From: JAWRCU01 sp033542235
GTDB lineage: Bacteria; Pseudomonadota; Alphaproteobacteria; Rhizobiales; Rhizobiaceae
DNA length: 64,000 nucleotides
Direction of reading: 5' to 3'
NCBI RefSeq assembly: GCF_033542235.1
Contig: NZ_JAWRCU010000008.1
Coordinates: 1 to 64,000 of the forward strand
The number at the start of each line of letters is the position of its first letter. Within the stretch, counting starts at the first letter, position 1. The notes under the pieces are model-generated. The model saw only the letters and a program-made list of their open reading frames with translations, ran no database searches and had not been told where the DNA came from. Of the stretch, positions 7,930 to 16,006 are shown in pieces. A program made the translations under genes and the position numbers.

Positions 7930-9465
7930 ATGGTTCTCTTCGAATTAACCCTCGCGCTGCTGCTTGTTGCGGTCCTGCTGGCCGGCGTGGCCAGGCGGCT
8001 AGGCGTTCCCTACCCGCCGTTCCTTGCGGCCGCCGGCGCGGCGATCGGCTTCCTGCCCTTCGCTCCGACGATCACCATTGAACCTGATCTCGCCCTCGCG
8101 CTCTTCATCGCGCCGGTGCTGCTCGATGCCGCCTTCGACACCTCGCCGCGCGACATCCGGCGCTATGCCTGGCCGATCGCCTCCCTCGCTTTGGTCGCGG
8201 TGGTACTCACGACCGCGGCTGTCGCCTTTGTCGGCCAAAAGATTGCCGGGCTGCCTTTGGCGGCCGCGATCGCATTGGGCGCAATTGTCGCGCCTCCCGA
8301 TGCGGCGGCGGCCAGCGCCGTGCTCAGCCAATTCCGTCCGCCACGCAGGCTGCTCGCCATCATGCAGGGCGAGACTCTGCTCAATGACGCGACGGCGCTT
8401 GTGATCTACCGCATGGCCGTAACCGCCGCGACCGGCTCGTTCATGCTGGCCAGCGACGGTCCGGTGTTTGTTTTGCTCGCCGTTGCAAGCGTGGCTGCCG
8501 GCTATTTGCTCGGCCGGCTCTACATCGTCGCGACCGCTCCCGTTCACGATGCGCCCAGCGGCACCATCCTTCAGTTCGTCGGGACGTTTGGCGTCTGGCT
8601 GCTCGCCGAGCGCATCGGTCTCTCGGCGATCATCACGATGGTCGTGTATGCCATGACGCTCGCCCAACGAGCCCCGAGCCGCATGCCGGCTCGCAACCGG
8701 GTAAGTTCCTATTCCGTGTGGGAGACGGCGGTCTTCGTTCTCAACGTGCTTGCCTTCCTGATCATGGGCCTCCAGGCTCGCCCCATCCTTGCGGGGCTTT
8801 CCAAGGAACACCTGCTCGAAGCGCTCGCGCTGGCAATTGCCGTGCTGGCAACCGTCACTGCCGTGCGCATAATGTGGGTGCTTGCCAGCGGGGCCGCCCA
8901 GCGGAGCCTTCGACGCTCGCAGCAGACCAAATCAGCCTTTCGCGGCGACGTGCTGATATCCTGGTGCGGCGTCCGTGGACTGGTCACGCTCGCAACGGCG
9001 TTCGCGCTGCCGGCCGGTTTTCCTGGCCGTGACCCGATCGTCTTATCCGCATTTTTCGTCGTGCTCGGCACGCTGGTCCTGCAGGGTCTGACGCTGAAGC
9101 CGCTGCTCAGGCTGTTGCGTTTCGAGGAGGATCGGTCAGTGGAAGACGACGTCTCACGCGGCCGCGTTGTCGTCCTCCAGGCTGCGCTCGACAGCCTTGA
9201 AGGCGACGACTCGATAGCAGCCAAAGTCATGCGCAAGCAGTATCTCGCCGCGCGCGGCGTCGCCGAAGATGCCGCCAACCCCCAGGCCTCGACCGACTAC
9301 GACGAATTGCGGCTTCGAGCCGTCAAGCATCAGCGCGAGGCGCTCTACCGGCTACGTGCGAGCGGAACGATAGGCGACGAAGCCTTTCATCGGCTGGAGG
9401 AGGAGATCGACTGGGCCGAGCTCGACGCCGCACCGGCCGGCCGCTTCCAGCCGCTCACGACCTGA
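7930..9465 (+). CDS. CPA1-family Na+/H+ antiporter
   Basis: A 511-residue inner-membrane cation:proton antiporter. About twelve hydrophobic helices occupy residues 1-390, then a hydrophilic cytoplasmic tail begins near EEDRSVEDDVSRG. Family motifs are LFIAPVLLDAAFDTSPRDI, the ion-site stretch LGAIVAPPDAAAASAVL, GETLLNDATALVIYR and the arginine motif WCGVRGLVTLATA. It exchanges Na+ or K+ for protons in pH and salt homeostasis. The ATG at 7930 has a GGTGAG ribosome site. It stands alone between a repeat and the toxin-antitoxin pair; no operon partner is seen. Confidence 0.93.
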   Translation: MVLFELTLALLLVAVLLAGVARRLGVPYPPFLAAAGAAIGFLPFAPTITIEPDLALALFIAPVLLDAAFDTSPRDIRRYAWPIASLALVAVVLTTAAVAFVGQKIAGLPLAAAIALGAIVAPPDAAAASAVLSQFRPPRRLLAIMQGETLLNDATALVIYRMAVTAATGSFMLASDGPVFVLLAVASVAAGYLLGRLYIVATAPVHDAPSGTILQFVGTFGVWLLAERIGLSAIITMVVYAMTLAQRAPSRMPARNRVSSYSVWETAVFVLNVLAFLIMGLQARPILAGLSKEHLLEALALAIAVLATVTAVRIMWVLASGAAQRSLRRSQQTKSAFRGDVLISWCGVRGLVTLATAFALPAGFPGRDPIVLSAFFVVLGTLVLQGLTLKPLLRLLRFEEDRSVEDDVSRGRVVVLQAALDSLEGDDSIAAKVMRKQYLAARGVAEDAANPQASTDYDELRLRAVKHQREALYRLRASGTIGDEAFHRLEEEIDWAELDAAPAGRFQPLTT

Positions 9466-9475
9466 TGCTTCGGCG

Positions 9476-9506
9476 TTGACATCATGATGCCTCGCACCTA
9501 GCATCA
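9476..9506 (+). promoter_or_regulatory. vapBC promoter and probable autoregulatory operator
   Basis: TTGACA (9476-9481), a 17-bp spacer and TAGCAT (9499-9504) form a good sigma-70-type promoter. The inverted repeat TGATGC...GCATCA (9485-9490 and 9501-9506) sits over the spacer and -10, where a VapB dimer pair would bind to repress. The expected start of transcription falls at or next to the vapB ATG (9511), so the mRNA may be leaderless. Confidence 0.6.
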
Positions 9507-9510
9507 ATGC

Positions 9511-9759
9511 ATGCGAACCACCCTGACACTGGATGACGACGTTGCGGCCAAGCTCAAGGCCGAATCGCACCGCTCTGGCCGTTCCTTCCGAGACGTCGTC
9601 AACGAGACATTGCGCCATGGATTGGCGGGCAAGCGCAGTACCGCTACGCGGGGGCCCTTCAAAATAAAAGTGCGCGATCTCGGCGAGCTAAAGCCCGGAA
9701 TTTCTCTCGACAATGTGGCCGAACTCATCGAGCAGATCGAAGGCCCGCTTCACAGGTGA
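9511..9759 (+). CDS. vapB: VapB-like ribbon-helix-helix antitoxin
   Basis: An 82-residue protein whose first 40 residues (RTTLTLDDDVAAKLKAES and onward) form a typical ribbon-helix-helix DNA-binding domain of the VapB/DUF2191 kind. The basic C-terminal half would wrap the toxin. In type II systems the antitoxin neutralises VapC and represses its own promoter, and a matching palindrome lies over the promoter. Its TGA overlaps the GTG start of the toxin gene by 4 bp, the usual coupling of the pair. No Shine-Dalgarno sequence is visible before the ATG. Confidence 0.88.
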   Translation: MRTTLTLDDDVAAKLKAESHRSGRSFRDVVNETLRHGLAGKRSTATRGPFKIKVRDLGELKPGISLDNVAELIEQIEGPLHR

Positions 9760-10190
9760 TACTCATCGACGCGAACCTTCTGCTCTACGCCTACAATCCG
9801 AGAGCAGAACAACATGCGAAAAGCAAGGCTTGGCTTGAGATGGCGCTTGCTGGGCCAGACCTCGTCCGTTTCGCGTGGCTTACGCTTTGGGCTTTCCTGA
9901 GGATCAGTACCAATCCACGCGTGTTCGAGCGACCACTCTCCGCCGCAGAAGCCGAAGCGGCGATTTCCTCATGGCTTGCTCAGCCCGCTGTCAGCGTTCT
10001 CGAGCCGGGCGATCGTCACTGGGATATTCTATGTAGATTGGTCCGCCACGGCCAGGCGACCGGGCCGCTCGTCATGGATGCCGTCCTCGCCGCCATAGCC
10101 CTTGAACACGGCTCTGTCCTTTGCACGACCGACCGTGACTTTTCCCGGTTTCCCGGCTTGAAGTGGACGAACCCGTTGACCGTGAACTGA
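9756..10190 (+). CDS. vapC: VapC-like PIN-domain ribonuclease toxin
   Basis: A 144-residue PIN-domain protein. The first catalytic aspartate is in ILIDANLLLYAYN, the others in LVMDAVLAAIA and CTTDRDFSRFPGL; FLRISTNPRVF is typical of the Mycobacterium-type (TIGR00028) VapC subfamily. Such toxins are Mg2+-dependent nucleases, usually against tRNA or rRNA. The start is a GTG overlapping the vapB stop. The pair sits between the antiporter and the sugar island, a common position for small horizontally acquired modules. The target RNA cannot be deduced. Confidence 0.92.
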   Translation: MILIDANLLLYAYNPRAEQHAKSKAWLEMALAGPDLVRFAWLTLWAFLRISTNPRVFERPLSAAEAEAAISSWLAQPAVSVLEPGDRHWDILCRLVRHGQATGPLVMDAVLAAIALEHGSVLCTTDRDFSRFPGLKWTNPLTVN

Positions 10191-10286
10191 TACGCGTTGA
10201 GACCTGACCTGTCAACGAGCAAGCCCGGGAACGGTTCACCGCGCATCACGGCGGTCTTGATCGCCGCTGCGCTGGAACGTGGACTC

Positions 10287-11276
10287 TCAGCGATCCTCGA
10301 CGATGCGCAGATAGGCGGCCGTGACGAGCAGGACGATCGCCCCGAACAGGATTCGCCGCGACCCCTCGGGCATCTGCAGGATCGTAAGCAGGGTCGTCAG
10401 CACGGTCAGGATGAGCGCACCGACAATCGTGCCGGCATAGCCGCCCCGGCCGCCGAAGATGGATGTGCCGCCCACGACCGCCGCTGCGACGGAGGGCAGT
10501 AACAGCGGCTCGGCGAGCGACAAGGACGACGGCGCCTTGATCAGCCCCACATAGAGAAATCCGGCGACGCCTGCGAGCAGCGACGACACGACGTAAAGGG
10601 CGATGATCACCTGCGAATAGATGACGCCCGAAAGTCTGGTCGCCTTCTCGTTGTCGCCGACCGCGTAGAGGAGCCTTCCAAACCCTGTCCGATTGAGCGT
10701 GAAGATGATCAGTGCGGCGACCGGCACGAAGAGAAGTAGCGCGTTGGGAAATCCGTAGGTGAGCCCGGTTCCGAGCCAGGTGAGGAAATCCGGGATCTTC
10801 GTGCCCGTCGAGATCACGGTGCGCTGATAGACCTGCAAGAAGCCCGTTCCGATCAGGCTCGTGCCCAGTGTCATGATCAGCGGATGGACGCGAAAAATGC
10901 CGATGCCAATCCCGTTGGCGACACCTATCAGCAACGCGGGAATGAGCGCGATCGCGATCGCCGTGGCCGGATGATAGGCAGACGCCAGCGAGGCCATAAT
11001 GAAGGCGCTCATGGTCGCGACTGTGCTGACCGACAGGTCGATGCCGCCGGTCAACATGGTCATGGTCTGGCATCCCGCAAGGATCGCGAGCGGGATCGCA
11101 AACTTCACGGTATTGGCGATCCAGCGCTCGTTGACGATGCCCGGGCGCAGGATCTGCAAGAGAACGACCAGCAGGACGAGCAGGATGACGAGCGGCACCA
11201 GCGGCTGGTCGCTCATGAAGCGCCTGATCCGGCGACCCAGCGACACCGCCTGCGGTGTTGACGCGATTTCGCTCAT
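10287..11276 (-). CDS. Ribose-type sugar ABC transporter permease 2
   Basis: A 329-residue RbsC-like permease with 8-10 membrane segments. It carries the family segment MLTGGIDLSVSTVATMSAF, the coupling-helix region YAVGDNEKATRLSG and GGTSIFGGRGGYAGTIVGAL. The ATG at 11276 overlaps the stop of the other permease by 4 bp; the frame stays open further upstream only inside that gene. It is the last gene of the minus-strand transport operon and ends convergently with vapC, 96 bp away, with no clear terminator in between. The substrate is not evident from sequence but neighbours point to a sugar, polyol or sugar acid. Confidence 0.92.
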   Translation of the reverse strand: MSEIASTPQAVSLGRRIRRFMSDQPLVPLVILLVLLVVLLQILRPGIVNERWIANTVKFAIPLAILAGCQTMTMLTGGIDLSVSTVATMSAFIMASLASAYHPATAIAIALIPALLIGVANGIGIGIFRVHPLIMTLGTSLIGTGFLQVYQRTVISTGTKIPDFLTWLGTGLTYGFPNALLLFVPVAALIIFTLNRTGFGRLLYAVGDNEKATRLSGVIYSQVIIALYVVSSLLAGVAGFLYVGLIKAPSSLSLAEPLLLPSVAAAVVGGTSIFGGRGGYAGTIVGALILTVLTTLLTILQMPEGSRRILFGAIVLLVTAAYLRIVEDR

Positions 11277-12247
11277 GACGACCGACCTCTCATGGCGATG
11301 AAGGCACCGAGCATCACGACGACGACCATGATCACGCCTTCGATGATGGTGGTCACGTTCGGGTCGACGGCAAGAAGCGTCAGGTCGGTGCGGACGAGCC
11401 GAAGTATGAACACCGCCACGATAGGACCAACGAGTCCGCCGCGACCGCCGCCGAGCGTGACGCCGCCAAGCACGACCGCCGCTACGCTGGCCAGAAGATA
11501 CGGGCCGGGAATGGGAGCGCCGATACCCGTGCTCATGGTGAGCGAGAGCCCGCCCATCGCGGCGAATAGCCCGCCAAGCGCATAGGCGATGATCTTCGTG
11601 CTTGCGACGGGCACGCCGCTGCGGAACGCTGCAAGCTCGCTGCTGCCGATGGCGTAGATAGAGAGTCCAAGCCTCGAACGCTTCAAGGGTATCCAGACGA
11701 TGCCGAGACAGACAATGAGAAGCACGAGCGCCTTGGGGATCCAGGCCGTTATCGCCTCGGGGACACCAGGGATCGGAACCGTCCCGACGATCAGCGCCTT
11801 CAACCACTCTGCCGCAGCGCCGCCCGGCGCTTCGAGGACGAGCAGAGCCGCGCCCTGCAGCACGAACAAGGTAGCCAGCGTGACGACGATGTCCGGCACC
11901 CGGGTGACCACGATCAGGAGACCGTTACAAGCTCCAAGCACGAAGCCCATCAAAAGCACGAACACCACGACCAGCGCGGCAAATTCCTCGCTGGCGCCGT
12001 TCATCATGGAGGCGGCGGTGACGCTGGTCAGCGCCATCATCGCGGCCACCGAGAGATCGATGCCGCCGGCAATGACGACGATCGTCTGGGCCGCGACGGC
12101 AAAAGCGTAGGGCAAGACGGCGCGAGCAAGCGAGCCGAAGTCCCCCGCACCGTAGCCGGGCTGGATCAGCTTCGTGACGACGAAAAGGAGCGCGAGCAGG
12201 ACGACCAGGCCCGAAACCCAGCCTTGGCGACGAATGACACTGGTCAC
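11273..12247 (-). CDS. Ribose-type sugar ABC transporter permease 1
   Basis: A 324-residue RbsC-like permease with VIAGGIDLSVAAMMALTSV, IGSSELAAFRSGVP and LGGVTLGGGRGGLVGPIV in the conserved positions. It pairs with the permease gene downstream, giving a probable heterodimeric channel driven by the fused ATPase encoded upstream. It overlaps both neighbours by 4 bp (ATGA), so the three membrane-complex genes are translationally coupled. Confidence 0.92.
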   Translation of the reverse strand: MTSVIRRQGWVSGLVVLLALLFVVTKLIQPGYGAGDFGSLARAVLPYAFAVAAQTIVVIAGGIDLSVAAMMALTSVTAASMMNGASEEFAALVVVFVLLMGFVLGACNGLLIVVTRVPDIVVTLATLFVLQGAALLVLEAPGGAAAEWLKALIVGTVPIPGVPEAITAWIPKALVLLIVCLGIVWIPLKRSRLGLSIYAIGSSELAAFRSGVPVASTKIIAYALGGLFAAMGGLSLTMSTGIGAPIPGPYLLASVAAVVLGGVTLGGGRGGLVGPIVAVFILRLVRTDLTLLAVDPNVTTIIEGVIMVVVVMLGAFIAMRGRSS

Positions 12248-13791
12248 GGCGCGCTCGCCGAACTGCCGGGGTCGGCAAGCACGCCGACGTCCTGCTTTGC
12301 ATCGCGCGGCAGCCCGTAGGCCGCCCGAGTGAGCGCCGCTTCGTCGGCAATTTCAACAGGAAGCACGTCTACCACGCGCCCTCCGAAAATGACGATGGCG
12401 CGGTCGCAGGCAAGTTGAATCTCCTCGAGCTCGGAAGTGTAGAACAGCACCGAACAGCCTTGGGCGGCGAGCTCGCGCAGCAGCTTGTAGATTTCCTGTT
12501 TGGTGCGGACATCGATGCCCCGTGTCGGGTCGAAGCAGAGCAGCGTGCGCGCCTCCGCCGCTATCCAGCGGGCGATTGTCACCTTCTGCTGATTGCCGCC
12601 CGAAAGCCTCTGGACTTCACGCTGTGCGCGCGTGTCGATCTGCAGCCGCTCGATGGCGCTCACCACGCGCGCCCGCTCCCGCCGAATGTCGATTGGTCCC
12701 CAATGGCGGAGCCGTGCGCTGAACGGCAAGGCGATGTTCTCGCGCACCGAACGCTGCATCAAAAGGGCGTCGCTGCGATCGCCGGGGACATAGGCGATGC
12801 CGGCACCGATCGCGTCGGACGGATGACTGAACCTGACCGGTTTGCCATCGACCTCGATCAAGCCGCTAGCCGGCCGGATGGATCCGGCAAGCGCCGCAAA
12901 AAGCTCGTCCTGGCCCTGGCCTTCGAGCGCCACGACACCGGCCACCTCGCCATTGCGAAGATCGAACGAAACGTCGTTGAGCTTGGTGCCGACGCGCAGA
13001 TTGCGGACGCTGAGGCGAGGACGATCATCGGCTGGGCTGCTGGCTTCGACCGTGCGGCGGACCGCGGTGCGGGTCTTCTCGATACGGGCGCCGAGCATCA
13101 GCTCTACGATCCGTTCCTCCACGCCGGGCGCGATGACGACCACGCCGACAGTCTGGCCATCGCGCAGTACGGTGGCCCGGTCGCAGAGCGCTGAAATCTC
13201 CACGAACCGGTGGGATATGAAGATGACCGATCGCCCTGCCTTGCTCTGGCGGCGCACCACGTCGAGCACCCGCTCGGCCAGATTGGCCGGCAGCGCCGCG
13301 GTCATCTCGTCCAGAAGCAGCACATCGGGCTCGACCGCGAGGGCGCGCGCAAGATCGAGCACGCGCAGCACCGCCAGCGGAATATCGCGGGCGGCGTCGC
13401 GCAGATCGAGATCGGGAACGCCGAGTTCGCGAACCCAGCCGATGAACGGCTCCACAGGCGTACGCGTTAGCCGAAGGTTCGAGGCAATGTCGAGGTCAGG
13501 AATAAGCGACGGCTCTTGGTAGACGGGCACCAGCCCTGAACGCCGGGCATAGGCTGGGGAATTGACGGAGCGGGCTTCGCCGCGGATGAGAATCTGCCCG
13601 GTATCCGGCCTGACGGCGCCGGTGAGAATCTTGACGAGGGTGGATTTGCCCGCGCCGTTCGCGCCCATGAGGGCATGCACCTCACCGGGCAGAACGGCGA
13701 GCGATGCGTTGCGCAGCGCAGCCACTGCGCCGTAGCTTTTCGCCACGCCGGTAGCGTGCAGGAGCGGTTTCGTCGTCACTGGCGTGAGCAT
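12244..13791 (-). CDS. Fused sugar ABC transporter ATPase (RbsA-type)
   Basis: A 515-residue protein with two nucleotide-binding domains. Domain 1 has a perfect Walker A (GANGAGKST, residues 43-51) and Walker B (LLLDEMTAAL, about 157) but no LSGGQ signature (DIPLAVLRVLDLARAL instead). Domain 2 has a degenerate Walker A (LEGQGQDEL, about 290), an intact signature (LSGGNQQK, about 396) and an altered Walker B (FDPTRGID, about 420, where DEPTRGID is usual). Together they leave one complete composite ATP site. The first ATG, 13791, fits the family start. It belongs to the importer operon with both permeases and the binding protein. Confidence 0.92.
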   Translation of the reverse strand: MLTPVTTKPLLHATGVAKSYGAVAALRNASLAVLPGEVHALMGANGAGKSTLVKILTGAVRPDTGQILIRGEARSVNSPAYARRSGLVPVYQEPSLIPDLDIASNLRLTRTPVEPFIGWVRELGVPDLDLRDAARDIPLAVLRVLDLARALAVEPDVLLLDEMTAALPANLAERVLDVVRRQSKAGRSVIFISHRFVEISALCDRATVLRDGQTVGVVVIAPGVEERIVELMLGARIEKTRTAVRRTVEASSPADDRPRLSVRNLRVGTKLNDVSFDLRNGEVAGVVALEGQGQDELFAALAGSIRPASGLIEVDGKPVRFSHPSDAIGAGIAYVPGDRSDALLMQRSVRENIALPFSARLRHWGPIDIRRERARVVSAIERLQIDTRAQREVQRLSGGNQQKVTIARWIAAEARTLLCFDPTRGIDVRTKQEIYKLLRELAAQGCSVLFYTSELEEIQLACDRAIVIFGGRVVDVLPVEIADEAALTRAAYGLPRDAKQDVGVLADPGSSASAP

Positions 13792-13915
13792 TGCCGATCA
13801 AGTTGCTGAGCGGGGACGGCAGGATTCGACTGCGTCCCCGAGTCTCGTTCAGGTAAGCAGGTCTGCACAAGCCTCACACGGTTTGCGACGAGATCCTGCG
13901 ACAAACAAAGGATAC

Positions 13916-13949
13916 GCAGGCATTCATGGGACAACCCACGAATGCCTGC
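13916..13949 (-). promoter_or_regulatory. Stem-loop between binding-protein and ATPase genes
   Basis: A 10-bp perfect stem, GCAGGCATTC with GAATGCCTGC, is extended by TGG/CCA. It lies just after the stop of the binding-protein gene. On the coding strand no long T-tract follows, so it is more likely an mRNA-stabilising or attenuating hairpin that keeps binding protein in excess over the membrane parts, as in many importer operons. Confidence 0.6.
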
Positions 13950-13958
13950 TTTTGCGGC

Positions 13959-14999
13959 TTATTCCCCCGGGCCCTTGCAGGCGATGATCTGATCCTTGGT
14001 GTAGGTGGTCCAGTCGGGGATCGAGATGCTGACCGGCCATTCCGGGTTGAGCGACGGATCGGCAGCGGCCTTGAGCTTGGCCTTGCCCTCGTCGGATGCA
14101 TTGTCCCAGATCTGCGGGTCGACCAGAACGGTCTGCTGTGCGGGCTTCTTGCCGTCCAGGATCTGCAGGGCAAGCGTCACGCCGGCGCCTCCGATCGAAC
14201 CGGGATTGGTCACCGCCGCCCCCTCAAGTCCCTTGACCGAATTGAGCTGGCCGACGAAGCCCGCATTGTCTGCCCCGACGACCGGGACAAGCTGAGCCTG
14301 CGATTCCACCAGCGCATCGACGATCACGTTGTCGATGCCGGAGGTCCAGATGCCGTTGAACGGCACTCCACTCGCTATGAAGTCGAGAATCTGCTGCTTG
14401 GCCTGGTCCTGTTGCCATCCGGTGAAGACCTCATGCACGACCTTCACGTCCGGGAACTCGGCCAGCGCCTTCTTGAAGCCCTTGTCGCGGTCGCTGTCCG
14501 CAGACGCGCCTGCAGCGCCGCGCATATAGACCACGTCGCCCTTGCCGCCCATCTTCTGGAACAGCCATTTGGCACCCAAATAGGCGTACTGTTCCTGGTT
14601 ATTCGAGATCACATAGGCAGAAGGCTCGGTCACGGCCTGGTCGACGGCAACGACCACGATGCCCTTGCCGGTGGCCTCCTTGAGCGCCGCGTTGATTCCC
14701 GCTGGATCAGCCGGATTCACGACGATCGCGTCGACGCCGGCGCTGATCAGGTTGCGGATGTCCTCGAGCTGGCCGGCGGCGTCGGTATTACGATGGGCGA
14801 TATTGAGCTTCGAGACCTTGCCCGAGGCGAGCGCCTCCGCCTTCATGGCGCAGACCATCTCCTCGCGCCAGCCATTGCCTTGCACGGTATTGGAGACACC
14901 GATCGTGTAGCTGTCCTTGGCAGCCGACGCGGCCACCGAGGCCATCACGGCCACGCCGGCGAGCAGCGGGAGCGCTGCCAGATATCTTACCTTACTCAT
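13959..14999 (-). CDS. Sugar ABC transporter periplasmic binding protein
   Basis: A 346-residue type-I periplasmic binding protein of the ribose/galactose class. A Sec signal peptide spans about residues 1-27 (hydrophobic ALPLLAGVAVMASVAASA before AKDSYTIG). The mature part shows the two-lobed fold signatures GVDAIVVNPADPAGINAAL and VVGADNAGFVGQL. The ATG at 14999 follows a GGAAAGGA ribosome site. It is the first of the four importer genes and is separated from the ATPase by a stem-loop. The ligand is unknown; by context a sugar acid, polyol or aldose that feeds the Otn enzymes. Confidence 0.92.
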   Translation of the reverse strand: MSKVRYLAALPLLAGVAVMASVAASAAKDSYTIGVSNTVQGNGWREEMVCAMKAEALASGKVSKLNIAHRNTDAAGQLEDIRNLISAGVDAIVVNPADPAGINAALKEATGKGIVVVAVDQAVTEPSAYVISNNQEQYAYLGAKWLFQKMGGKGDVVYMRGAAGASADSDRDKGFKKALAEFPDVKVVHEVFTGWQQDQAKQQILDFIASGVPFNGIWTSGIDNVIVDALVESQAQLVPVVGADNAGFVGQLNSVKGLEGAAVTNPGSIGGAGVTLALQILDGKKPAQQTVLVDPQIWDNASDEGKAKLKAAADPSLNPEWPVSISIPDWTTYTKDQIIACKGPGE

Positions 15000-15050
15000 T
15001 GAACGTTCCTTTCCTCCGAAGTGCTCAGTGAACCTTATTCTGTTTGGCCC

Positions 15051-15965
15051 TCATTTGACAAAGGGGCTCAACACGTCGCGCGCGAGCAGGAACCCGCGCT
15101 TCACCAGCTCGTCGCTGCCCTCGAACCGGCGGTCCTCGTGCTCGATGATGACCGGCCCGTCATATCCCGCCCTGTAGAGGCCGGAGAAGATCACGCTCCA
15201 GTCGACGTCACCGAGTCCAGGCATGCGCGGGATCTGCCAGCCCATGCCTGCCGACATGATGCCGCGCTCGTAGAGGCCATCGCGGTCGATCATCAGATCC
15301 TTGGCATGCACATGGCTGATGTGCGGGCCAAATTCGCGGATGAAGCGAGCCTGGTCGATCATCTGCCAGACCAGATGAGACGGGTCGAAGTTCATGCCGA
15401 CCGCCCCGTCCCAGCTTTCGATGATCCTGCGCCAGACGTAAGGCGAGTAGGCGATGTTGTGCCCGGCCGGCCACTCGTCGTAGCTGAAGATCATCGGGCA
15501 GTTCTCGAAGGCCAGCTTGACGCCGTTATCCCGCGCATGCGCGATGATGTCGGGCCAGACTTTCTGCGCTTCTTCCCAGTTTGCATCGACGTGCTTCGAC
15601 GCGTCGCCGCCGCAGAAAGTGTTGACCAGGCCGATGCCCATCCTACCGGCGGCGGCGATCACCTTCTTCAGGTGATCGATGACAGCCTGGCGGTGAGCCG
15701 GATCAGGATGCAGCGGGTTCGGGTAATAACCGAGCGCGGAGACCGTCAGCTTCTTTTCCGAAAGCGCGGCGACCGTCTCCTTGGCCTCGGAGGCCGAGAG
15801 CCCGGCAACATCGATATGCGATGTTCCCGCATAGCGGCGGCTCGGCCCGGATGATTGCGGCCAGCAGGCAATCTCCAAAGCCTCAAAGCCAGCGGAACTT
15901 GCCCATTCGGCAACGTCCGACAGCCGCGTAGCCGGAAACGGCGCGGTTAACAGCCCAAGCTTCAT
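15051..15965 (-). CDS. Sugar phosphate isomerase/epimerase-like TIM-barrel protein
   Basis: A 304-residue protein of the xylose-isomerase-like TIM-barrel superfamily (AP endonuclease 2 fold). Metal-site segments are visible: LAFENCPMIF, MNFDPSHLVWQ, HVHAKDLMIDRDG and PVIIEHEDRRFEG. Such enzymes isomerise or epimerise keto sugars. The ATG at 15965 has an excellent GGGAGGAG ribosome site, so the in-frame codons upstream to 16010 are excluded. It lies between the binding-protein gene and the mannitol-dehydrogenase-family gene, all on the minus strand and probably one operon from the promoter at 18329-18357. The exact reaction is unknown. Confidence 0.88.
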   Translation of the reverse strand: MKLGLLTAPFPATRLSDVAEWASSAGFEALEIACWPQSSGPSRRYAGTSHIDVAGLSASEAKETVAALSEKKLTVSALGYYPNPLHPDPAHRQAVIDHLKKVIAAAGRMGIGLVNTFCGGDASKHVDANWEEAQKVWPDIIAHARDNGVKLAFENCPMIFSYDEWPAGHNIAYSPYVWRRIIESWDGAVGMNFDPSHLVWQMIDQARFIREFGPHISHVHAKDLMIDRDGLYERGIMSAGMGWQIPRMPGLGDVDWSVIFSGLYRAGYDGPVIIEHEDRRFEGSDELVKRGFLLARDVLSPFVK

Positions 15966-16006
15966 ATCTCCTCCCTGTTTCGCACTAAGCCGTTTGATCG
16001 CCGGAT

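Noticed and set aside
10246..11073. Alternative open frame of 275 codons over the permease gene
   Set aside because: Its translation is Arg/His-rich shadow sequence; the sense frame at 10287-11276 has clear permease motifs.
13916..13949. Rho-independent terminator on the plus strand
   Set aside because: The TTTT follows only on the plus strand, where no upstream gene exists; on the transcribed strand there is no T-run, so it is listed as an operon stem-loop.
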